A stretch of DNA of 64,000 nt, from contig NZ_CP150254.1 in assembly GCF_037975445.1 (NCBI RefSeq), forward strand, positions 3,656,001 to 3,720,000. Direction: 5' to 3'. Position 1 is the stretch's first letter. Every line of letters begins with the position of its first letter. Position numbers and translations under genes: made by a program. Source of the DNA: Peribacillus sp. FSL P2-0133. GTDB taxonomy: Bacteria; Bacillota; Bacilli; Bacillales; DSM-1321. The notes beneath the pieces are model-generated. The model searched no databases, was not told the DNA's origin, and saw only the letters and a program-made list of their open reading frames with translations. Shown here piece by piece: positions 40,310-50,919 of the stretch.

Positions 40310-43090
40310 TTAAATCCACTCTTCTATCATTTCAGCCATTTCTGTTATTGAGGCTTGGTGCCAGTCCACTTCCGGAATGGCCTTTTGAAATTCAGGTCCA
40401 TATTTGGCAGTGATGATGCGGCGATCAAGAATTACCAAAATCCCTTTATCTTTTGGAGTGCGTATAAGCCTGCCGAAACCTTGCCGGAACCTTAATAGGG
40501 CTTCAGGTAATGAATACGCAGAGAAAGGATTACGCCCTTGCTTCTCGAGAAGTTGGCATTTTGCAGCTGTCACTGGTTCATCCGGTGGCGAAAAAGGAAG
40601 CCTGACAATGATTAAACAAGATAAATCCTCGCCGGGGATATCGACGCCTTCCCATAGGCTGGTTGTCCCAAACAGGACGGCTTTCTCGAAGTTTTGGAAA
40701 TTCCTGAGCAGCCTCATCCGGCTTCCGCCAGAAATCCCCTGGGCAAACAGCGTGAACTCATCCAGTACGCCACTGTCTTTGATGGAATGATAGGTTGCCC
40801 GCAGCATTTCATGCGAGGTGAATAATACCATCATTCTCCCTTTCGCTGCCTGAGCGGCAGCAATAATATGATTTGCCGCTGTTTCGGAGAATTCCTCCAC
40901 CGATAAGCAATTGATATCTGGTAGATCATTTGGAACCAGTACCTTTACGAGTTCCTTATATGGAAAGGGTGAAGGTAAACTTGCTGTCTGCATTGGCTCA
41001 TTCTCTAAACCGAGTTGTTCTTTAAAATACTTAAAAGAATCCTTCACCACGAGGGTTGCCGATGTCATGACCACACTCTTTTGGCGCCCGAAATAGGAAT
41101 CCCATAGCCGTTTACTTCCTGCAATCGGCTGAACCGTCAAAGTCACCCCATGCTGGGGTGCTGCATTCGTATAATCAAGCCAATAAATATTTTCTTCATG
41201 CGGCTTGATGAAAAATTCATGCAAGGAGTCCCTGGTATCCTGTAAATTTCCAAGCAGCACCTCGATATCATTCAAGTGAAATAATGAATTTTTTCCTAAG
41301 GGGGACTCATTATTCAATAAAAGGGCCAATCTTTTTTCTAACTGCGTGATGATGTATCCTAATAAATCCACCAATCGCTCAGCGACCAGAATCGCTTTAC
41401 CCCATCTTCCATCATCTATTTTGAATGAAAGCCGTTTCGGACTCATAGAACGTGAAAGTTTTTCCGCCTGATTGGAGATATAATAAAAAAGCTGTTCGAA
41501 TTCATACGAAAAATCACTAAGCTTTTGATCTAATTCATGCGTAGACTTCCCATCCGTCAGTCCATTATTTAAGAGCATCCTGTCCAATTTATATAATAAT
41601 TGCTTTTGATCTGATGTCCCTAGTCTGTTTAAAACCGTCTTCACCGAAATGTAATTAAGCCTGCTCCCAAGCTGTTTAGATGCAGCCTGTTCCAAATGGT
41701 GTGCTTCATCGAGAATCAAATACCCTTTTTTTGGAATCAAGGCGTCTTCTGTAAGCAGATCAGTCATTAAAAACGAATGGTTAGTAATGATGATATCCGC
41801 CTTGGCAGCTGTTCTTTTTGCCCGTTCAAAAAAATCCAATTCAAGCCAGGGCTGCTTTAAACCGGCGTATGTAAGACCATCACTTTGAAGCCTATTCCAA
41901 AATAACTGACCGCCGCTAGTGAGATTCAATTCATCTTTATCGCCTGTTACGGTTTCAGTGAGCCAAACCAATATCTGCATTTTCGTTAATGCCGTTTCAT
42001 AATTATCTTCCTTTTCACGCAATGCCCTTTCGAACTTTGCCAAGCTCAAATAATTACTTCTCCCCTTAAGTAAAACAGCTTGAAATGTAAAGGGAAGGAT
42101 TTTCTTAAGCTTAGGAACCTCGTTTTGAAGAAGTTGATCCTGTAGCTGAAGCGTATACGTCGAAACGACGACAGGTTTATGATGTTTTTTTGCAAAATAA
42201 ACAGCCGGAAGCAAATAGCCTATGGATTTTCCAATACCTGTCCCAGCTTCAATGATTGCATCCTGGCTGGATTCGAAGGAATGGTGAATCATGTTCATCA
42301 TATCAAGTTGTCCGCTTCTTGATTCAAAGGCAGGGAATGCACTTTGAAGCATGGCTATTTTTTCCTCATCATCGAGCGGGAATTTCGATTCCGTGTCTTT
42401 ATGATTACCTTCGTCTTCGGCCTTTTTAAATGCAAGGCCCCTATAAGTAATAAGATCAGGTGAATGGACTTCTGCTTTAGCAAGTTTGCTTGCAATGCAA
42501 GCATCTATTAATTCGGAAACCTCACTTTGTAAGGAATAAGATAATCGATATAACTGTTTAAGTGTCATGACTGGAAGGTTCATCAGCTTTTTTTTCAATT
42601 CCAACAATAATAAAGCGGTGGCATATGCATCACTATCCGCTTGATGGGGCCTGGAATGATCCAGGTTTTCTTCTTTAGCCAGCTGGTGCAGCTTATATCC
42701 ATCGGATGTTGGTTTTAATATTTTCGCTAACTCTACTGTATCAAGGGTGGAACCATAAAACGGCTCAAACCCGCATCGTACTAGTTCTTCCTGTAAAAAA
42801 GATAAATCAAATAAAACATTATGGGCAACAAAACAAGCCCCTTCTATAAGCCGAGCAATATTTTCTGCAACATCTTCAAAGTCAGGTGCATTTTTTACCG
42901 TCTCGTTGCTTATTCCGGTCAATTCTTCAATAAACAAGGAAATTTCCTGTCCAGGGTGGATGAATGTCGAGTATTCATCCACAATTTGGTCGTTTTCGAT
43001 GACCACGCCAGCAAATTGTATAATCCTATCTCCTTTTTTCGGAGAATTCCCTGTTGTTTCCAAATCAACCACTACATATCGTTGCATCAT
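40310..43090 (-). CDS. dinG: DinG helicase with N-terminal DEDDh exonuclease
   Basis: A 926-aa fusion. The N-terminal DnaQ-like 3'-5' exonuclease domain (about residues 1-165) has Asp9, Glu11, Asp95, His149 and Asp154. The XPD/DinG-like helicase domain has Walker A EAGTGIGKS at 281-289 and a DEAH box in LDEAHHLEQAA. The four-cysteine iron-sulfur motif of E. coli DinG and of YpvA (0.1 kb) is absent. The Staphylococcus homologue of this type works mainly as a nuclease. Likely role: DNA repair or R-loop processing. It is 160 bases downstream of panD. Confidence 0.92.
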   Translation of the reverse strand: MMQRYVVVDLETTGNSPKKGDRIIQFAGVVIENDQIVDEYSTFIHPGQEISLFIEELTGISNETVKNAPDFEDVAENIARLIEGACFVAHNVLFDLSFLQEELVRCGFEPFYGSTLDTVELAKILKPTSDGYKLHQLAKEENLDHSRPHQADSDAYATALLLLELKKKLMNLPVMTLKQLYRLSYSLQSEVSELIDACIASKLAKAEVHSPDLITYRGLAFKKAEDEGNHKDTESKFPLDDEEKIAMLQSAFPAFESRSGQLDMMNMIHHSFESSQDAIIEAGTGIGKSIGYLLPAVYFAKKHHKPVVVSTYTLQLQDQLLQNEVPKLKKILPFTFQAVLLKGRSNYLSLAKFERALREKEDNYETALTKMQILVWLTETVTGDKDELNLTSGGQLFWNRLQSDGLTYAGLKQPWLELDFFERAKRTAAKADIIITNHSFLMTDLLTEDALIPKKGYLILDEAHHLEQAASKQLGSRLNYISVKTVLNRLGTSDQKQLLYKLDRMLLNNGLTDGKSTHELDQKLSDFSYEFEQLFYYISNQAEKLSRSMSPKRLSFKIDDGRWGKAILVAERLVDLLGYIITQLEKRLALLLNNESPLGKNSLFHLNDIEVLLGNLQDTRDSLHEFFIKPHEENIYWLDYTNAAPQHGVTLTVQPIAGSKRLWDSYFGRQKSVVMTSATLVVKDSFKYFKEQLGLENEPMQTASLPSPFPYKELVKVLVPNDLPDINCLSVEEFSETAANHIIAAAQAAKGRMMVLFTSHEMLRATYHSIKDSGVLDEFTLFAQGISGGSRMRLLRNFQNFEKAVLFGTTSLWEGVDIPGEDLSCLIIVRLPFSPPDEPVTAAKCQLLEKQGRNPFSAYSLPEALLRFRQGFGRLIRTPKDKGILVILDRRIITAKYGPEFQKAIPEVDWHQASITEMAEMIEEWI

Positions 43091-43202
43091 GAATTGTACA
43101 CCTCAAACTTCGCTTTCTCCACTTCCTGATGGAATTCTCTTATCTTTTTTATACCATAATAATCGTAATAAAGGAAACAAGCCGTTCATCAAAAGACTAA
43201 AA

Positions 43203-43245
43203 GGGCCGGCAACTGTATGCATGATTCATGCACATGTGCCGGCCC
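43203..43245 (-). terminator. Terminator of panBCD
   Basis: A GC-rich 9-bp stem (GGGCCGGCA) with an internal TGCATGA/TCATGCA helix is followed on the minus strand by TTTTAGTCTTTTG. It lies just after the panD stop. Confidence 0.85.
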
Positions 43246-43250
43246 CCCGC

Positions 43251-43634
43251 TTACATGATTGTAGCTGCAGGTTCGTTTGAAATCAAATCAATGATTTTGT
43301 TGTTTTCATCCATGATCGCAACTTTTGGTTTGTGCTCTCCCAATTTATCCTCTGAAACCATTACATAAGAAATGATTATCACGATATCATCCGGCTGCAC
43401 CAGTCTAGCTGCCGCTCCATTCAAACACACTACACCGCTACCCCGTTCACCCGCAATCACATACGTTTCAAGTCGTGCACCATTATTATTATTCACGATG
43501 GCGACTTTTTCGTTAGGCAGAATACCCACCGCATCAATTATGTTTTCATCAATCGTAATGCTGCCTACATAATTCAAATTAGCTTCAGTTACCCGTGCAC
43601 GGTGAATTTTTCCATTCATCATCGTTCGAAACAT
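43251..43634 (-). CDS. panD: Aspartate 1-decarboxylase PanD
   Basis: A 127-aa pyruvoyl-dependent enzyme making beta-alanine from aspartate for pantothenate and CoA. The proenzyme self-cleaves between Gly24 and Ser25 (YVGSITID), and the [14 protein letters not shown] block appears as CLNGAAARL. Full length. It is the last gene of panB-panC-panD (25 bases after panC) and is followed by a strong terminator. Confidence 0.96.
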   Translation of the reverse strand: MFRTMMNGKIHRARVTEANLNYVGSITIDENIIDAVGILPNEKVAIVNNNNGARLETYVIAGERGSGVVCLNGAAARLVQPDDIVIIISYVMVSEDKLGEHKPKVAIMDENNKIIDLISNEPAATIM

Positions 43635-43659
43635 CTCAATTCCCCCTGATTTTCATGAA

Positions 43660-44508
43660 TTATTCTACATATAAGGTGATATTATCAATTAGTCTTGCAT
43701 GCTTGAACTTTACAGCCAATGCAATGATGACGTTTCCTGCAAGCGATTCAAGTGGTTTAAGTTCCGGATATTGATAGACTTCAATATAGTCGATCACTCC
43801 ACTTGTTTGGGCAGCAATATGTTCTCTTACTAAGGCCGTGACGGTTGCTGCATTTCTTTCACCTGATTCAACCGCCTCTTTGGCCTTTAATAAACTTTGG
43901 TACAGCTCTTTAGCCTCCATGCGCTCTTGATCTGATAGGTTAACATTTCGCGAGCTCTTTGCTAACCCATCTTCTTCGCGAACGGTATCTACAGCAACAA
44001 GCTGGATAGGGAAATTAAAGTCTTTGATCAGTCCATCTATCACGGCGACTTGCTGGGCATCCTTCTTACCAAAGTAAGCTCTATCAGGAAGGATGATATT
44101 GAAGAATTTCGTTAAGACCGTCGCTACACCATCAAAGTGTCCAGGCCTTTGTCTCCCGCATAAAACATCCGTCCTGCTTTGGACAACAACCTTCACAGAT
44201 GGTTCTTCACCGTACATTTCGTGGACTGTTGGATAGAAGATATAATCCACTCCGCCATTTGCTGCGACATTTTCATCCCGTTCCAAATCCCGCGGATATG
44301 TTTCAAAATCCTCATTAGGTCCAAATTGCATCGGATTCACAAAAATACTCAATACCACAATATCATTTTCTTTGCGGGCCTTTTCCAAAAGGGTTGCATG
44401 CCCCTCATGTAAAAACCCCATTGTCGCTACATAGCCAATGCTTTTGTGATTGTTTTTTTCCTCTCTGAGTGCCAGTTGCAAATCAGCAGCTGATGTAAAA
44501 GTTTTCAT
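43660..44508 (-). CDS. panC: Pantothenate synthetase PanC
   Basis: A 282-aa ATP-dependent ligase joining pantoate and beta-alanine. The nucleotidyltransferase HIGH-like motif appears in [12 protein letters not shown], followed by [15 protein letters not shown] and the late [10 protein letters not shown] block. Its start overlaps the panB stop by 4 bases (ATGA), so expression is coupled. Confidence 0.96.
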   Translation of the reverse strand: MKTFTSAADLQLALREEKNNHKSIGYVATMGFLHEGHATLLEKARKENDIVVLSIFVNPMQFGPNEDFETYPRDLERDENVAANGGVDYIFYPTVHEMYGEEPSVKVVVQSRTDVLCGRQRPGHFDGVATVLTKFFNIILPDRAYFGKKDAQQVAVIDGLIKDFNFPIQLVAVDTVREEDGLAKSSRNVNLSDQERMEAKELYQSLLKAKEAVESGERNAATVTALVREHIAAQTSGVIDYIEVYQYPELKPLESLAGNVIIALAVKFKHARLIDNITLYVE

Positions 44509-45341
44509 CTTTTTCCTCCATAAAGTTCAGAAAGCTGCTCTTCCTTCATTGTAAAAGTATGTTCTTCCGACGGAAAATCTTTAGATTTCACTTCATTCAC
44601 AAAGCTTGTAATCGATTGACCAATCAGTTCATTTGCATCTCCATAAACTTTTACGAATTTCGCTAGCCGGTCTACCCCATACTTGATGACATCATGGTAA
44701 ACGAGGACTTGGCCATCTGTTTCTGCGCCTGCCCCAATTCCAATGGTTGGAATTTCCAGGTTCCGTGTGACGAGTTCCCCCACTTGATGTGGAACACATT
44801 CAAATACTACTGCCATCGCCCCTGCCGCTTCACACTTTTTCGCATCTTCCAAGAGCTGTGCTGCACTTTCGGCATCTTTTCCTTGCACTTTATATCCGCC
44901 CAGAACGCCGACTGATTGAGGAGTCAAGCCAAGATGGGCTACAACAGGGATGCCCGCCTTCGTCAACGCTGATATTTTTTCAACAACATCATCCGCGCCC
45001 TCAAGCTTCACGGCATCCGCATGACCTTCCTGCATGATTCGGGCTGCATTCTTGAGTGTTTCATCCATAGATAGGTGATAGCTCATAAAGGGCATGTCCG
45101 TCACGACAAATGTATTTGGTGCCCCGCGTTTTACTGCCTTTGTATGATGGATCATGTCATTCACCGTAACTGGAATCGTTGATTCATATCCCAATACGAC
45201 CATTCCTAAAGAATCGCCGACTAAAATCATGTCCACACCTGATTGTTCGGCTAACTTTGCTGACGGGTAATCATAAGCCGTCAGCATGACAATTTTCTCT
45301 TGATTTTGTTTCATTTTCAAAAAATCTCCGGACAATTTCAT
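44505..45341 (-). CDS. panB: Ketopantoate hydroxymethyltransferase PanB
   Basis: A 278-aa TIM-barrel enzyme transferring a hydroxymethyl group from methylene-THF to 2-oxoisovalerate, the first committed step to pantothenate. [10 protein letters not shown], the metal-binding [12 protein letters not shown] and the HLGLTPQSV block are intact. The ATG at 45341 follows AAAGGAGGAAACGTA and gives the standard [11 protein letters not shown] start. A structured 280-base leader with a strong terminator lies upstream. Confidence 0.95.
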   Translation of the reverse strand: MKLSGDFLKMKQNQEKIVMLTAYDYPSAKLAEQSGVDMILVGDSLGMVVLGYESTIPVTVNDMIHHTKAVKRGAPNTFVVTDMPFMSYHLSMDETLKNAARIMQEGHADAVKLEGADDVVEKISALTKAGIPVVAHLGLTPQSVGVLGGYKVQGKDAESAAQLLEDAKKCEAAGAMAVVFECVPHQVGELVTRNLEIPTIGIGAGAETDGQVLVYHDVIKYGVDRLAKFVKVYGDANELIGQSITSFVNEVKSKDFPSEEHTFTMKEEQLSELYGGKR

Positions 45342-45672
45342 TACGTTTCCTCCTTTTGATGGAGGAGATGAAAACATCAGCGAAAACTGGTGTCTATACA
45401 TTCATGCGCAAAAAAAAGACTGACTAAAAAAGTATCTGTTTCGCTACGAAAAATGGCTTAAAAAGCCAAATATCGACACAGACTTATCTTTTAGTCAATC
45501 TTTGTTTCATCAGAAGTTTCATCCCTCCGTCCCCGTCCAGTTCTCTGGATCAAGGCAGATTTTCAAATAATTTGGTATTTATGGGGGTGCAGTTCACATT
45601 AGATACTGCCCACTTGCATTATATCAAGCCAAATTAAAAATTTCTATTTAATTTTCACGAATTTGACAAAAT
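45342..45672 (-). promoter_or_regulatory. panB leader region: putative promoter, 5' hairpin and terminator
   Basis: On the minus strand, about 45 bases after the birA stop, comes TATAAT (near 45621) without a clear -35 box, then a GGGCAGT/ACTGC-A-CCC hairpin and a TCCAG-AGAA-CTGGA hairpin. A large terminator structure (feature at 45411) ends 70 bases before panB. The terminator may simply end the cca-birA transcript, or the whole may be an attenuated panBCD leader. I recognise no known riboswitch or T-box. Confidence 0.45.
45411..45502 (-). terminator. Branched terminator between birA and panB
   Basis: Outer arms AAAGATTGACTAAAA and TTTTAGTCAGTCTTT (one G-U pair) enclose smaller hairpins, TGGCTT/AAGCCA and TTTCG/CGAAA. 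Eight Ts follow on the minus strand. Confidence 0.75.
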
Positions 45673-46653
45673 CTACTGAATTTCAATATCTGCGGAATAT
45701 ATCGAGTGTACGGTTCCTTTTCCGTCTTCAAGAAGTAAAACGCCTGAATCCGTTATCCCCAATGCTTTACCGACAATCGTGTCATTAACGGTACTGGCTT
45801 TGATAACCTGGCCAAGACTGATCGCATAACTTTCCCATAAATCCTTTATTGGCATGAAGCCTTGATCTAAATAGAGTTCGTACAAATTTTCGAGACGGAA
45901 CAATGCTCGTTGAATGACCTTGGATCTTGAAACCGTTCCTCCACTTTCTATGAGAAGGGAAGAAGCCTTTTCCTGCAGTTCTTCAGGAAAATCCTCCAAT
46001 TGCTGATTGATATTCATTCCAATTCCGACAATGACAGAATGGATTCTATCTGACTCCGCCTGCATCTCCGTCAGGATGCCCACCACTTTCTTGCGATTCA
46101 CCAAAATATCATTCGGCCACTTTATTTGTGGCTTCAAATCAGTGGTATCCTCTATAGCCTGAGCCACAGCGACTGCTGCCAATAATGTAAGTTGCGGAGC
46201 CTCATGAATCGGGATTTTCGGTCTTAGGATCAGACTCATCCATATGCCGCTGAATTTCGGGGAATGCCAAGATCTCATTAGCCTTCCTTTTCCGGATAAC
46301 TGCTCCTCGGCAACGACGAGGGTTCCCTCCTGAACGCCTTCATTTGCTAGTTGATGCGCAATTTTTTGAGTGGATTCTACAGTTTCCTGATAGTGGATCA
46401 TCTTGCCGATCGTTTTTGTTTCCAAGCCAAGTTGTATTTCGCTCTCTGACACTTTTTCCGGAGCTGATATGATCCGGTAGCCTTTTTTCCTAACGGCTTC
46501 CACGTTATATCCTTCACTGCGCAGGTCTTCTATATGCTTCCAGACAGCTGTGCGCGAACAGCCAATGTATTCAGCAATTTCCTGACCAGATATGAACGCA
46601 CCATCCGCTTTCGAGAGGGCTTCCATCAGCTTTGTTCTTAACTCAGATTGCAT
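45673..46653 (-). CDS. birA: Biotin protein ligase / biotin repressor BirA
   Basis: A 326-aa bifunctional protein that attaches biotin to acetyl-CoA and pyruvate carboxylases and, as biotinyl-AMP holo-repressor, controls biotin genes. The N-terminal winged helix (residues 1-65, with YIGCSRTAVWKHIEDLRSEG) is followed by the catalytic domain with the biotin loop GKGRLMRSWHSP and the KWPNDIL motif. The ATG at 46653 lies 8 bases after GAGGTGG and overlaps cca by 16 bases; an upstream GTG is inside that site. No second regulatory target site was seen in the window. Confidence 0.94.
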   Translation of the reverse strand: MQSELRTKLMEALSKADGAFISGQEIAEYIGCSRTAVWKHIEDLRSEGYNVEAVRKKGYRIISAPEKVSESEIQLGLETKTIGKMIHYQETVESTQKIAHQLANEGVQEGTLVVAEEQLSGKGRLMRSWHSPKFSGIWMSLILRPKIPIHEAPQLTLLAAVAVAQAIEDTTDLKPQIKWPNDILVNRKKVVGILTEMQAESDRIHSVIVGIGMNINQQLEDFPEELQEKASSLLIESGGTVSRSKVIQRALFRLENLYELYLDQGFMPIKDLWESYAISLGQVIKASTVNDTIVGKALGITDSGVLLLEDGKGTVHSIYSADIEIQ

Positions 46654-47819
46654 TTCACCAGCCACCTCTTAATTTCTTCTTTATCATTTCTTAATTCTTC
46701 ATTCAAGACCGCTTTCAATATTTTTTCCAAGTATTCTTTGACCCATGGACCTGGCTTTTCTTGTTTCCAATTCAATAAATCCGTCCCCGAAACGGCAAGA
46801 TCCGACATTTCTTTAATAATAAGTTCATTGTAGCGCCGATGTGCATTCTCCTCCGCATCCGATACATTACCGCCAGTCAGGGCCGCCTTGACTTTAGCAG
46901 CTTGTACAGTTACGCCATGACCTGCCTGAAATACATCGATGGCTGATGGTTCTTTCTTCACTAGCTGTATCGTACGTTGAATGTTTCTTATCGTTTTCAA
47001 TGGCAGCTTCCATGACCTCAAAGCCTTTTCCAGTTCCTGATCCTTTGTGTGAACCATGATTATAGACCATATTTCTGCCGCTTTTAGCTGATGAAGAGGC
47101 AGGTTCAGTAAGTCCATTAAATGATCTTTTTTACTGGAGAATAGAGGCAGGTATTGATATAATCCGCTTTCCAGCAAGAGTGAGAAAGCCCTTATCTTAT
47201 TGGAGCCGGCCACTAGCTTCTCAAATTCAACCAGGATTCTTTCGACAGCGATTTCACTGATGATCTGGGCGTTCTCTTTAAGGGAATCAAAGGTTTCTTG
47301 ATCCAGGTCAAAATCAAGTTGACTGACGAACCTTAAAGCACGCATCATTCTCAATGCATCCTCATGAAACCTTTCATGCGGGTTGCCAACCGTGATAATC
47401 CTTTTTTCTGCCAAATCACGCTTACCATTAAATGGATCGATGATCTTTCCGGTCTTGTCCATTGCCATTGCATTCATCGTAAAATCTCTTCTTTGCAAAT
47501 CCTCAGTCAAAGAACGGACAAATTGTACAGAATCGGGTCTGCGAAAGTCCGAATACCCGCTTTCCGTTCTAAACGTCGTAATTTCGTATGTACCCGTATC
47601 CGTAATGACAAGCACTGTTCCGTGGTCGATTCCAATATCAGCCGTATTAGGAAAAATCCTTTTGATTTCCTGGGGTGTTGCGGAAGTGGCGATGTCCACA
47701 TCGTTTATGGGCCTGCCAAGGATATAATCCCTTACAGAGCCGCCAACGAAATAAGCCTCGTATCCAGCTTCTTCAATCACTTCAAGAATGGGTACTGATT
47801 TTAAGAATAACCGATCCAT
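46638..47819 (-). CDS. cca: CCA tRNA nucleotidyltransferase
   Basis: A 393-aa class II CCA-adding enzyme that completes or repairs tRNA 3' ends. The nucleotidyltransferase head has GGSVRD and the catalytic NDVDIATS, followed by the RRDFTMNAMA and EDALRMMRALRF blocks and a variable helical tail. The ATG at 47819 has GGGAGGGG 6 bases upstream. It lies 13 bases after bshA and overlaps birA. Confidence 0.95.
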   Translation of the reverse strand: MDRLFLKSVPILEVIEEAGYEAYFVGGSVRDYILGRPINDVDIATSATPQEIKRIFPNTADIGIDHGTVLVITDTGTYEITTFRTESGYSDFRRPDSVQFVRSLTEDLQRRDFTMNAMAMDKTGKIIDPFNGKRDLAEKRIITVGNPHERFHEDALRMMRALRFVSQLDFDLDQETFDSLKENAQIISEIAVERILVEFEKLVAGSNKIRAFSLLLESGLYQYLPLFSSKKDHLMDLLNLPLHQLKAAEIWSIIMVHTKDQELEKALRSWKLPLKTIRNIQRTIQLVKKEPSAIDVFQAGHGVTVQAAKVKAALTGGNVSDAEENAHRRYNELIIKEMSDLAVSGTDLLNWKQEKPGPWVKEYLEKILKAVLNEELRNDKEEIKRWLVKCNLS

Positions 47820-47832
47820 CAGCATCCCCTCC

Positions 47833-48972
47833 CTATTCCATGGATTTACCTTCAAGTGCTTGAATGTAGATGGTTTCATACTCTGTCATGATCGTATCGG
47901 AGTGAAAATTAGTATTGGCCCTTTCCAGAGCAGCTTCAGAAAAGCGTTTATGTAAAATCGGGTCGCTTAAAAGTCCAACCGCTTTTTCAGCAACCATATT
48001 GACATCTCCCAATTCACAAATATAACCAGTCTCCCCATCAACGATGACTTCAGGAATCCCTCCGATATTCGTCCCAATACAAGGAACTCCACATGCCATC
48101 GCCTCAAGCAACACAAGTCCGAAACTCTCTTTTTCCGATAACAGGAATATCAAATCACTGATTGAATATAATTCGGCAAGGTTATCCTGCTTACCAAGAA
48201 ACAAGACCGAATCATCGATTCCAAGATCTTTAGCCAATTTCAATACAGTTGTCACTTCTGGCCCGTCTCCTACAAGTAGAAGCTTTGCAGGCATTTTCTT
48301 TTGAGTTAAATAAAACGCCTGGATAACGTCTTTCACTCGCTTGACCGAACGGAAATTCGAAACATGGATGATCACTTTTTCATCTTCACTGATTCCGTAT
48401 TCATCCTTAAGGTAATCGGAATTAGATTTATGGTAATCTCTCTCATCAATAAAATTATAGACGGTTTTGATTTCCTTTTCCGGCGCGATTAATTCGTGCG
48501 TTTGCTGAACAAGGGAATTAGATACTCCTGTAACGACATCTGATTGCTCTATCCCGAATTTTATTAAATTGGTCAATGAGGGATCATGGCCTAATACGGT
48601 TATGTCCGTACCATGCAGTGTGGTTACGATCTTTACTTCATTACCTGACATCTGCTTTGCAAGGATCGCACAAACAGCATGTGGAATTGCATAATGAACG
48701 TGAAGGATATCTAATTTCTCCCGTTTTACGACATCCGCTATCTTGCTAGCAAGAGCCAGGTCATATGGTGGATATTGAAAAACTGAATACGAGTTCACTT
48801 CAACCTGGTGATAAAAAATATTACAGTACATCTTATTCAAGCGAAAAGGGAGGCTTGAAGAAATGAAATGTATTTCATGTCCTTTTTCTGCAAGCATCTT
48901 ACCTAATTCAGTTGCTACGACACCAGAACCCCCAACTGTAGGGTAACAGGTAATTCCAATTTTTAATTTCAT
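47833..48972 (-). CDS. bshA: Bacillithiol biosynthesis glycosyltransferase BshA
   Basis: A 379-aa GT4-family retaining glycosyltransferase that joins GlcNAc from UDP-GlcNAc to L-malate, the first step to bacillithiol, the low-molecular-weight thiol of Firmicutes. The N-terminal [17 protein letters not shown] loop and the donor-binding [16 protein letters not shown] (E-x7-E) motif are clear. It is 4 bases from bshB1, which encodes the next enzyme. Confidence 0.95.
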   Translation of the reverse strand: MKLKIGITCYPTVGGSGVVATELGKMLAEKGHEIHFISSSLPFRLNKMYCNIFYHQVEVNSYSVFQYPPYDLALASKIADVVKREKLDILHVHYAIPHAVCAILAKQMSGNEVKIVTTLHGTDITVLGHDPSLTNLIKFGIEQSDVVTGVSNSLVQQTHELIAPEKEIKTVYNFIDERDYHKSNSDYLKDEYGISEDEKVIIHVSNFRSVKRVKDVIQAFYLTQKKMPAKLLLVGDGPEVTTVLKLAKDLGIDDSVLFLGKQDNLAELYSISDLIFLLSEKESFGLVLLEAMACGVPCIGTNIGGIPEVIVDGETGYICELGDVNMVAEKAVGLLSDPILHKRFSEAALERANTNFHSDTIMTEYETIYIQALEGKSME

Positions 48973-48976
48973 AAGC

Positions 48977-49690
48977 TTATTTTTCTCCTAACAAGTCGGC
49001 ATCGATCAGTAACGGTTTTTTTGTCATGAATCCCTCCGCATAGGCGACACCCACTTCTTTACCGAACATCCGCTCCCGTGACTCTACAGTCTCGATATAT
49101 CCATTAACTAGCGGTGTTTCTACAGATATTTGACTTTTTTCGAATTGGCTGCCATATGCCCTAAGGCTATCCAGCTTTTTCGATATTGTAGAAGTGATGT
49201 CCACGACGAAGTCCGGTTTGTGAAACCCATTGATCATATAATAGTACATATTTTGGACACGATGAGAATCCAGGCCTTCTTCTTCCATATACTTTCTTAC
49301 TCCTGCCGAAAAAACTGCTTCCTCCACTAATTTGGCACAGTTACCATGATCCGGATGGCGATCTTCCAAAAATGGGGCAAATACAAGGGCAGGTTTATAT
49401 TGCCGAATGACCGTAATGATTTGATTTATGTATTCCGCTTTCATGTATAGTCCCCGGTCGGGTAAATCAAGGGAAATCCTCGTCACCCCAAGGACTTCAG
49501 CAGCCTTATGCGCTTCCTCTTGCCGCAATGGAACGGTTCCATTGGATGACATTTCAGCTTTTGTCAAATCACAAATGACAATTTTCCTGCCTTGTTGCAC
49601 ATATTTAGCGATTGTGCCGCCCATACCGATTTCAACATCATCCGCATGTGCGCCAAAAGCCAGGATATCTATGTTACTTTTGTTTTTCAT
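48977..49690 (-). CDS. bshB1: Bacillithiol N-acetylhydrolase BshB1
   Basis: A 237-aa LmbE/PIG-L-family zinc deacetylase that removes the acetyl group from GlcNAc-malate. The zinc motif AHADDVEIG (His15, Asp18) is at the N-terminus and a second ligand lies in DRHPDHGNC. It overlaps the mgsA stop by 17 bases and precedes bshA directly. The last-step gene bshC is not in the window. Confidence 0.95.
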   Translation of the reverse strand: MKNKSNIDILAFGAHADDVEIGMGGTIAKYVQQGRKIVICDLTKAEMSSNGTVPLRQEEAHKAAEVLGVTRISLDLPDRGLYMKAEYINQIITVIRQYKPALVFAPFLEDRHPDHGNCAKLVEEAVFSAGVRKYMEEEGLDSHRVQNMYYYMINGFHKPDFVVDITSTISKKLDSLRAYGSQFEKSQISVETPLVNGYIETVESRERMFGKEVGVAYAEGFMTKKPLLIDADLLGEK

Positions 49691-50099
49691 TTATCTCACC
49701 TTGTTTTTGCCGTAGTTTTAGCCAGTCCATATACCCATGTTTCAATCCTTGTATAAGCACTTCTGCTGTGCCCATATTTGTCGCCAAGGGAATTTCATAT
49801 ACATCTGATAGTCGTATAAGCGCCGATACATCAGGTTCATGCGGCTGTGATGTCAAAGGATCGCGGAAAAATAGGATCATGTCCATTTCTCCGCGTGCAA
49901 TCATTGCACCTATTTCCTGATCCCCGCCAAGAGGTCCTGAATGAAAACGATGGACAGGCAGTGATACTTCTTCCATGATTCTTTTCCCGGTCGTACCTGT
50001 TGCAAATAATTCATGCTGCTCAAATACAGCTTTATAGGCTGTTACAAATTGAATGATATCTTCTTTTTTCTTATCATGGGCAATTAAGGCAATTTTCAT
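49674..50099 (-). CDS. mgsA: Methylglyoxal synthase MgsA
   Basis: A 141-aa enzyme converting dihydroxyacetone phosphate to methylglyoxal, a bypass when phosphorylated sugars build up. The phosphate-binding ATGTTGKRI and catalytic [11 protein letters not shown] (with Asp) motifs are present, as is [15 protein letters not shown]. The ATG at 50099 follows AGGAGGATTTACG. Its neighbours bshB1 and bshA matter because bacillithiol helps detoxify methylglyoxal. Confidence 0.95.
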   Translation of the reverse strand: MKIALIAHDKKKEDIIQFVTAYKAVFEQHELFATGTTGKRIMEEVSLPVHRFHSGPLGGDQEIGAMIARGEMDMILFFRDPLTSQPHEPDVSALIRLSDVYEIPLATNMGTAEVLIQGLKHGYMDWLKLRQKQGEINEKQK

Positions 50100-50118
50100 C
50101 GTAAATCCTCCTGATCCC

Positions 50119-50919
50119 TTATTCGATAATATTTTCCAGGCCGTATACAAGAACATCCAATTTCATGACGGTATCGACAGCAAGTTTGACTCCTGACATG
50201 AAGGACGCTCGATTAAAGGAATCATGCCGAACCGTCAATAGCTCTCCATCACTTCCGAAAAGCACCTGTTGATGGGCAACCAGTCCCGGTAGCCGTACAC
50301 TGTGGATATGCATGCCATCTACATTTGCACCTCTTGCCCCCTGGATGGTTTCTTTTTCATTAGGGTGCCCCTGTTGTTTTGTTTCACGTACCGCTGCAAT
50401 CATGTCTGCCGTTTTGGAAGCAGTGCCAGAAGGTGCATCCAGTTTTTGATCATGGTGCATTTCTATGATTTCTACATCAGGGAAATACTTTGCAGCCATT
50501 TGGGAAAACTTCATCATCAAAATGGCTCCAATTGCAAAGTTTGGCGCGATGATGCAACCAATGCCCTTTTCTTTTGTTAATGAATCCAGTTTCGCTAAAT
50601 CTTCCTTAGTAAAACCAGTCGTTCCCACTACAGGGCGGATACCATGATTAAGTGCCGTTTCGGTATGGAACATCCCCACTTCCGGTGTGGTCAAATCGAT
50701 CAATACGTCCGCCTTTATAGAAGAAAAACATTCATTTATATCCGAAAAAACCGGCGCTTCAATACCGTGAAAACCTTCTATCGCGGAGATGCTTTCCCCG
50801 TTATGCTTGCGATCTATGACAGCTGCCAATTCAAACCCTTCTGTCCTATGTACAAGCTTCACCGCTTCATTTCCCATTCTGCCACGTGGACCAGCTACAA
50901 TCACTTTCACTTTACTCAT
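50119..50919 (-). CDS. dapB: 4-hydroxy-tetrahydrodipicolinate reductase DapB
   Basis: A 266-aa NAD(P)H-dependent reductase of the lysine/diaminopimelate pathway, which also feeds dipicolinate for spores. The Rossmann motif VAGPRGRMG and the substrate-binding [15 protein letters not shown] block are intact. The ATG at 50919 follows GGAGGAAGGTAAAG and overlaps the end of ypjD by 8 bases. Confidence 0.95.
   Translation of the reverse strand: MSKVKVIVAGPRGRMGNEAVKLVHRTEGFELAAVIDRKHNGESISAIEGFHGIEAPVFSDINECFSSIKADVLIDLTTPEVGMFHTETALNHGIRPVVGTTGFTKEDLAKLDSLTKEKGIGCIIAPNFAIGAILMMKFSQMAAKYFPDVEIIEMHHDQKLDAPSGTASKTADMIAAVRETKQQGHPNEKETIQGARGANVDGMHIHSVRLPGLVAHQQVLFGSDGELLTVRHDSFNRASFMSGVKLAVDTVMKLDVLVYGLENIIE

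Noticed and set aside
45580..45630. Remnant of an IS3-like terminus (GGGGGTGCAGTTCA) near the panB leader
   Set aside because: Only one short end-like motif, no partner repeat or transposase fragment; it is better explained as one arm of a leader hairpin.
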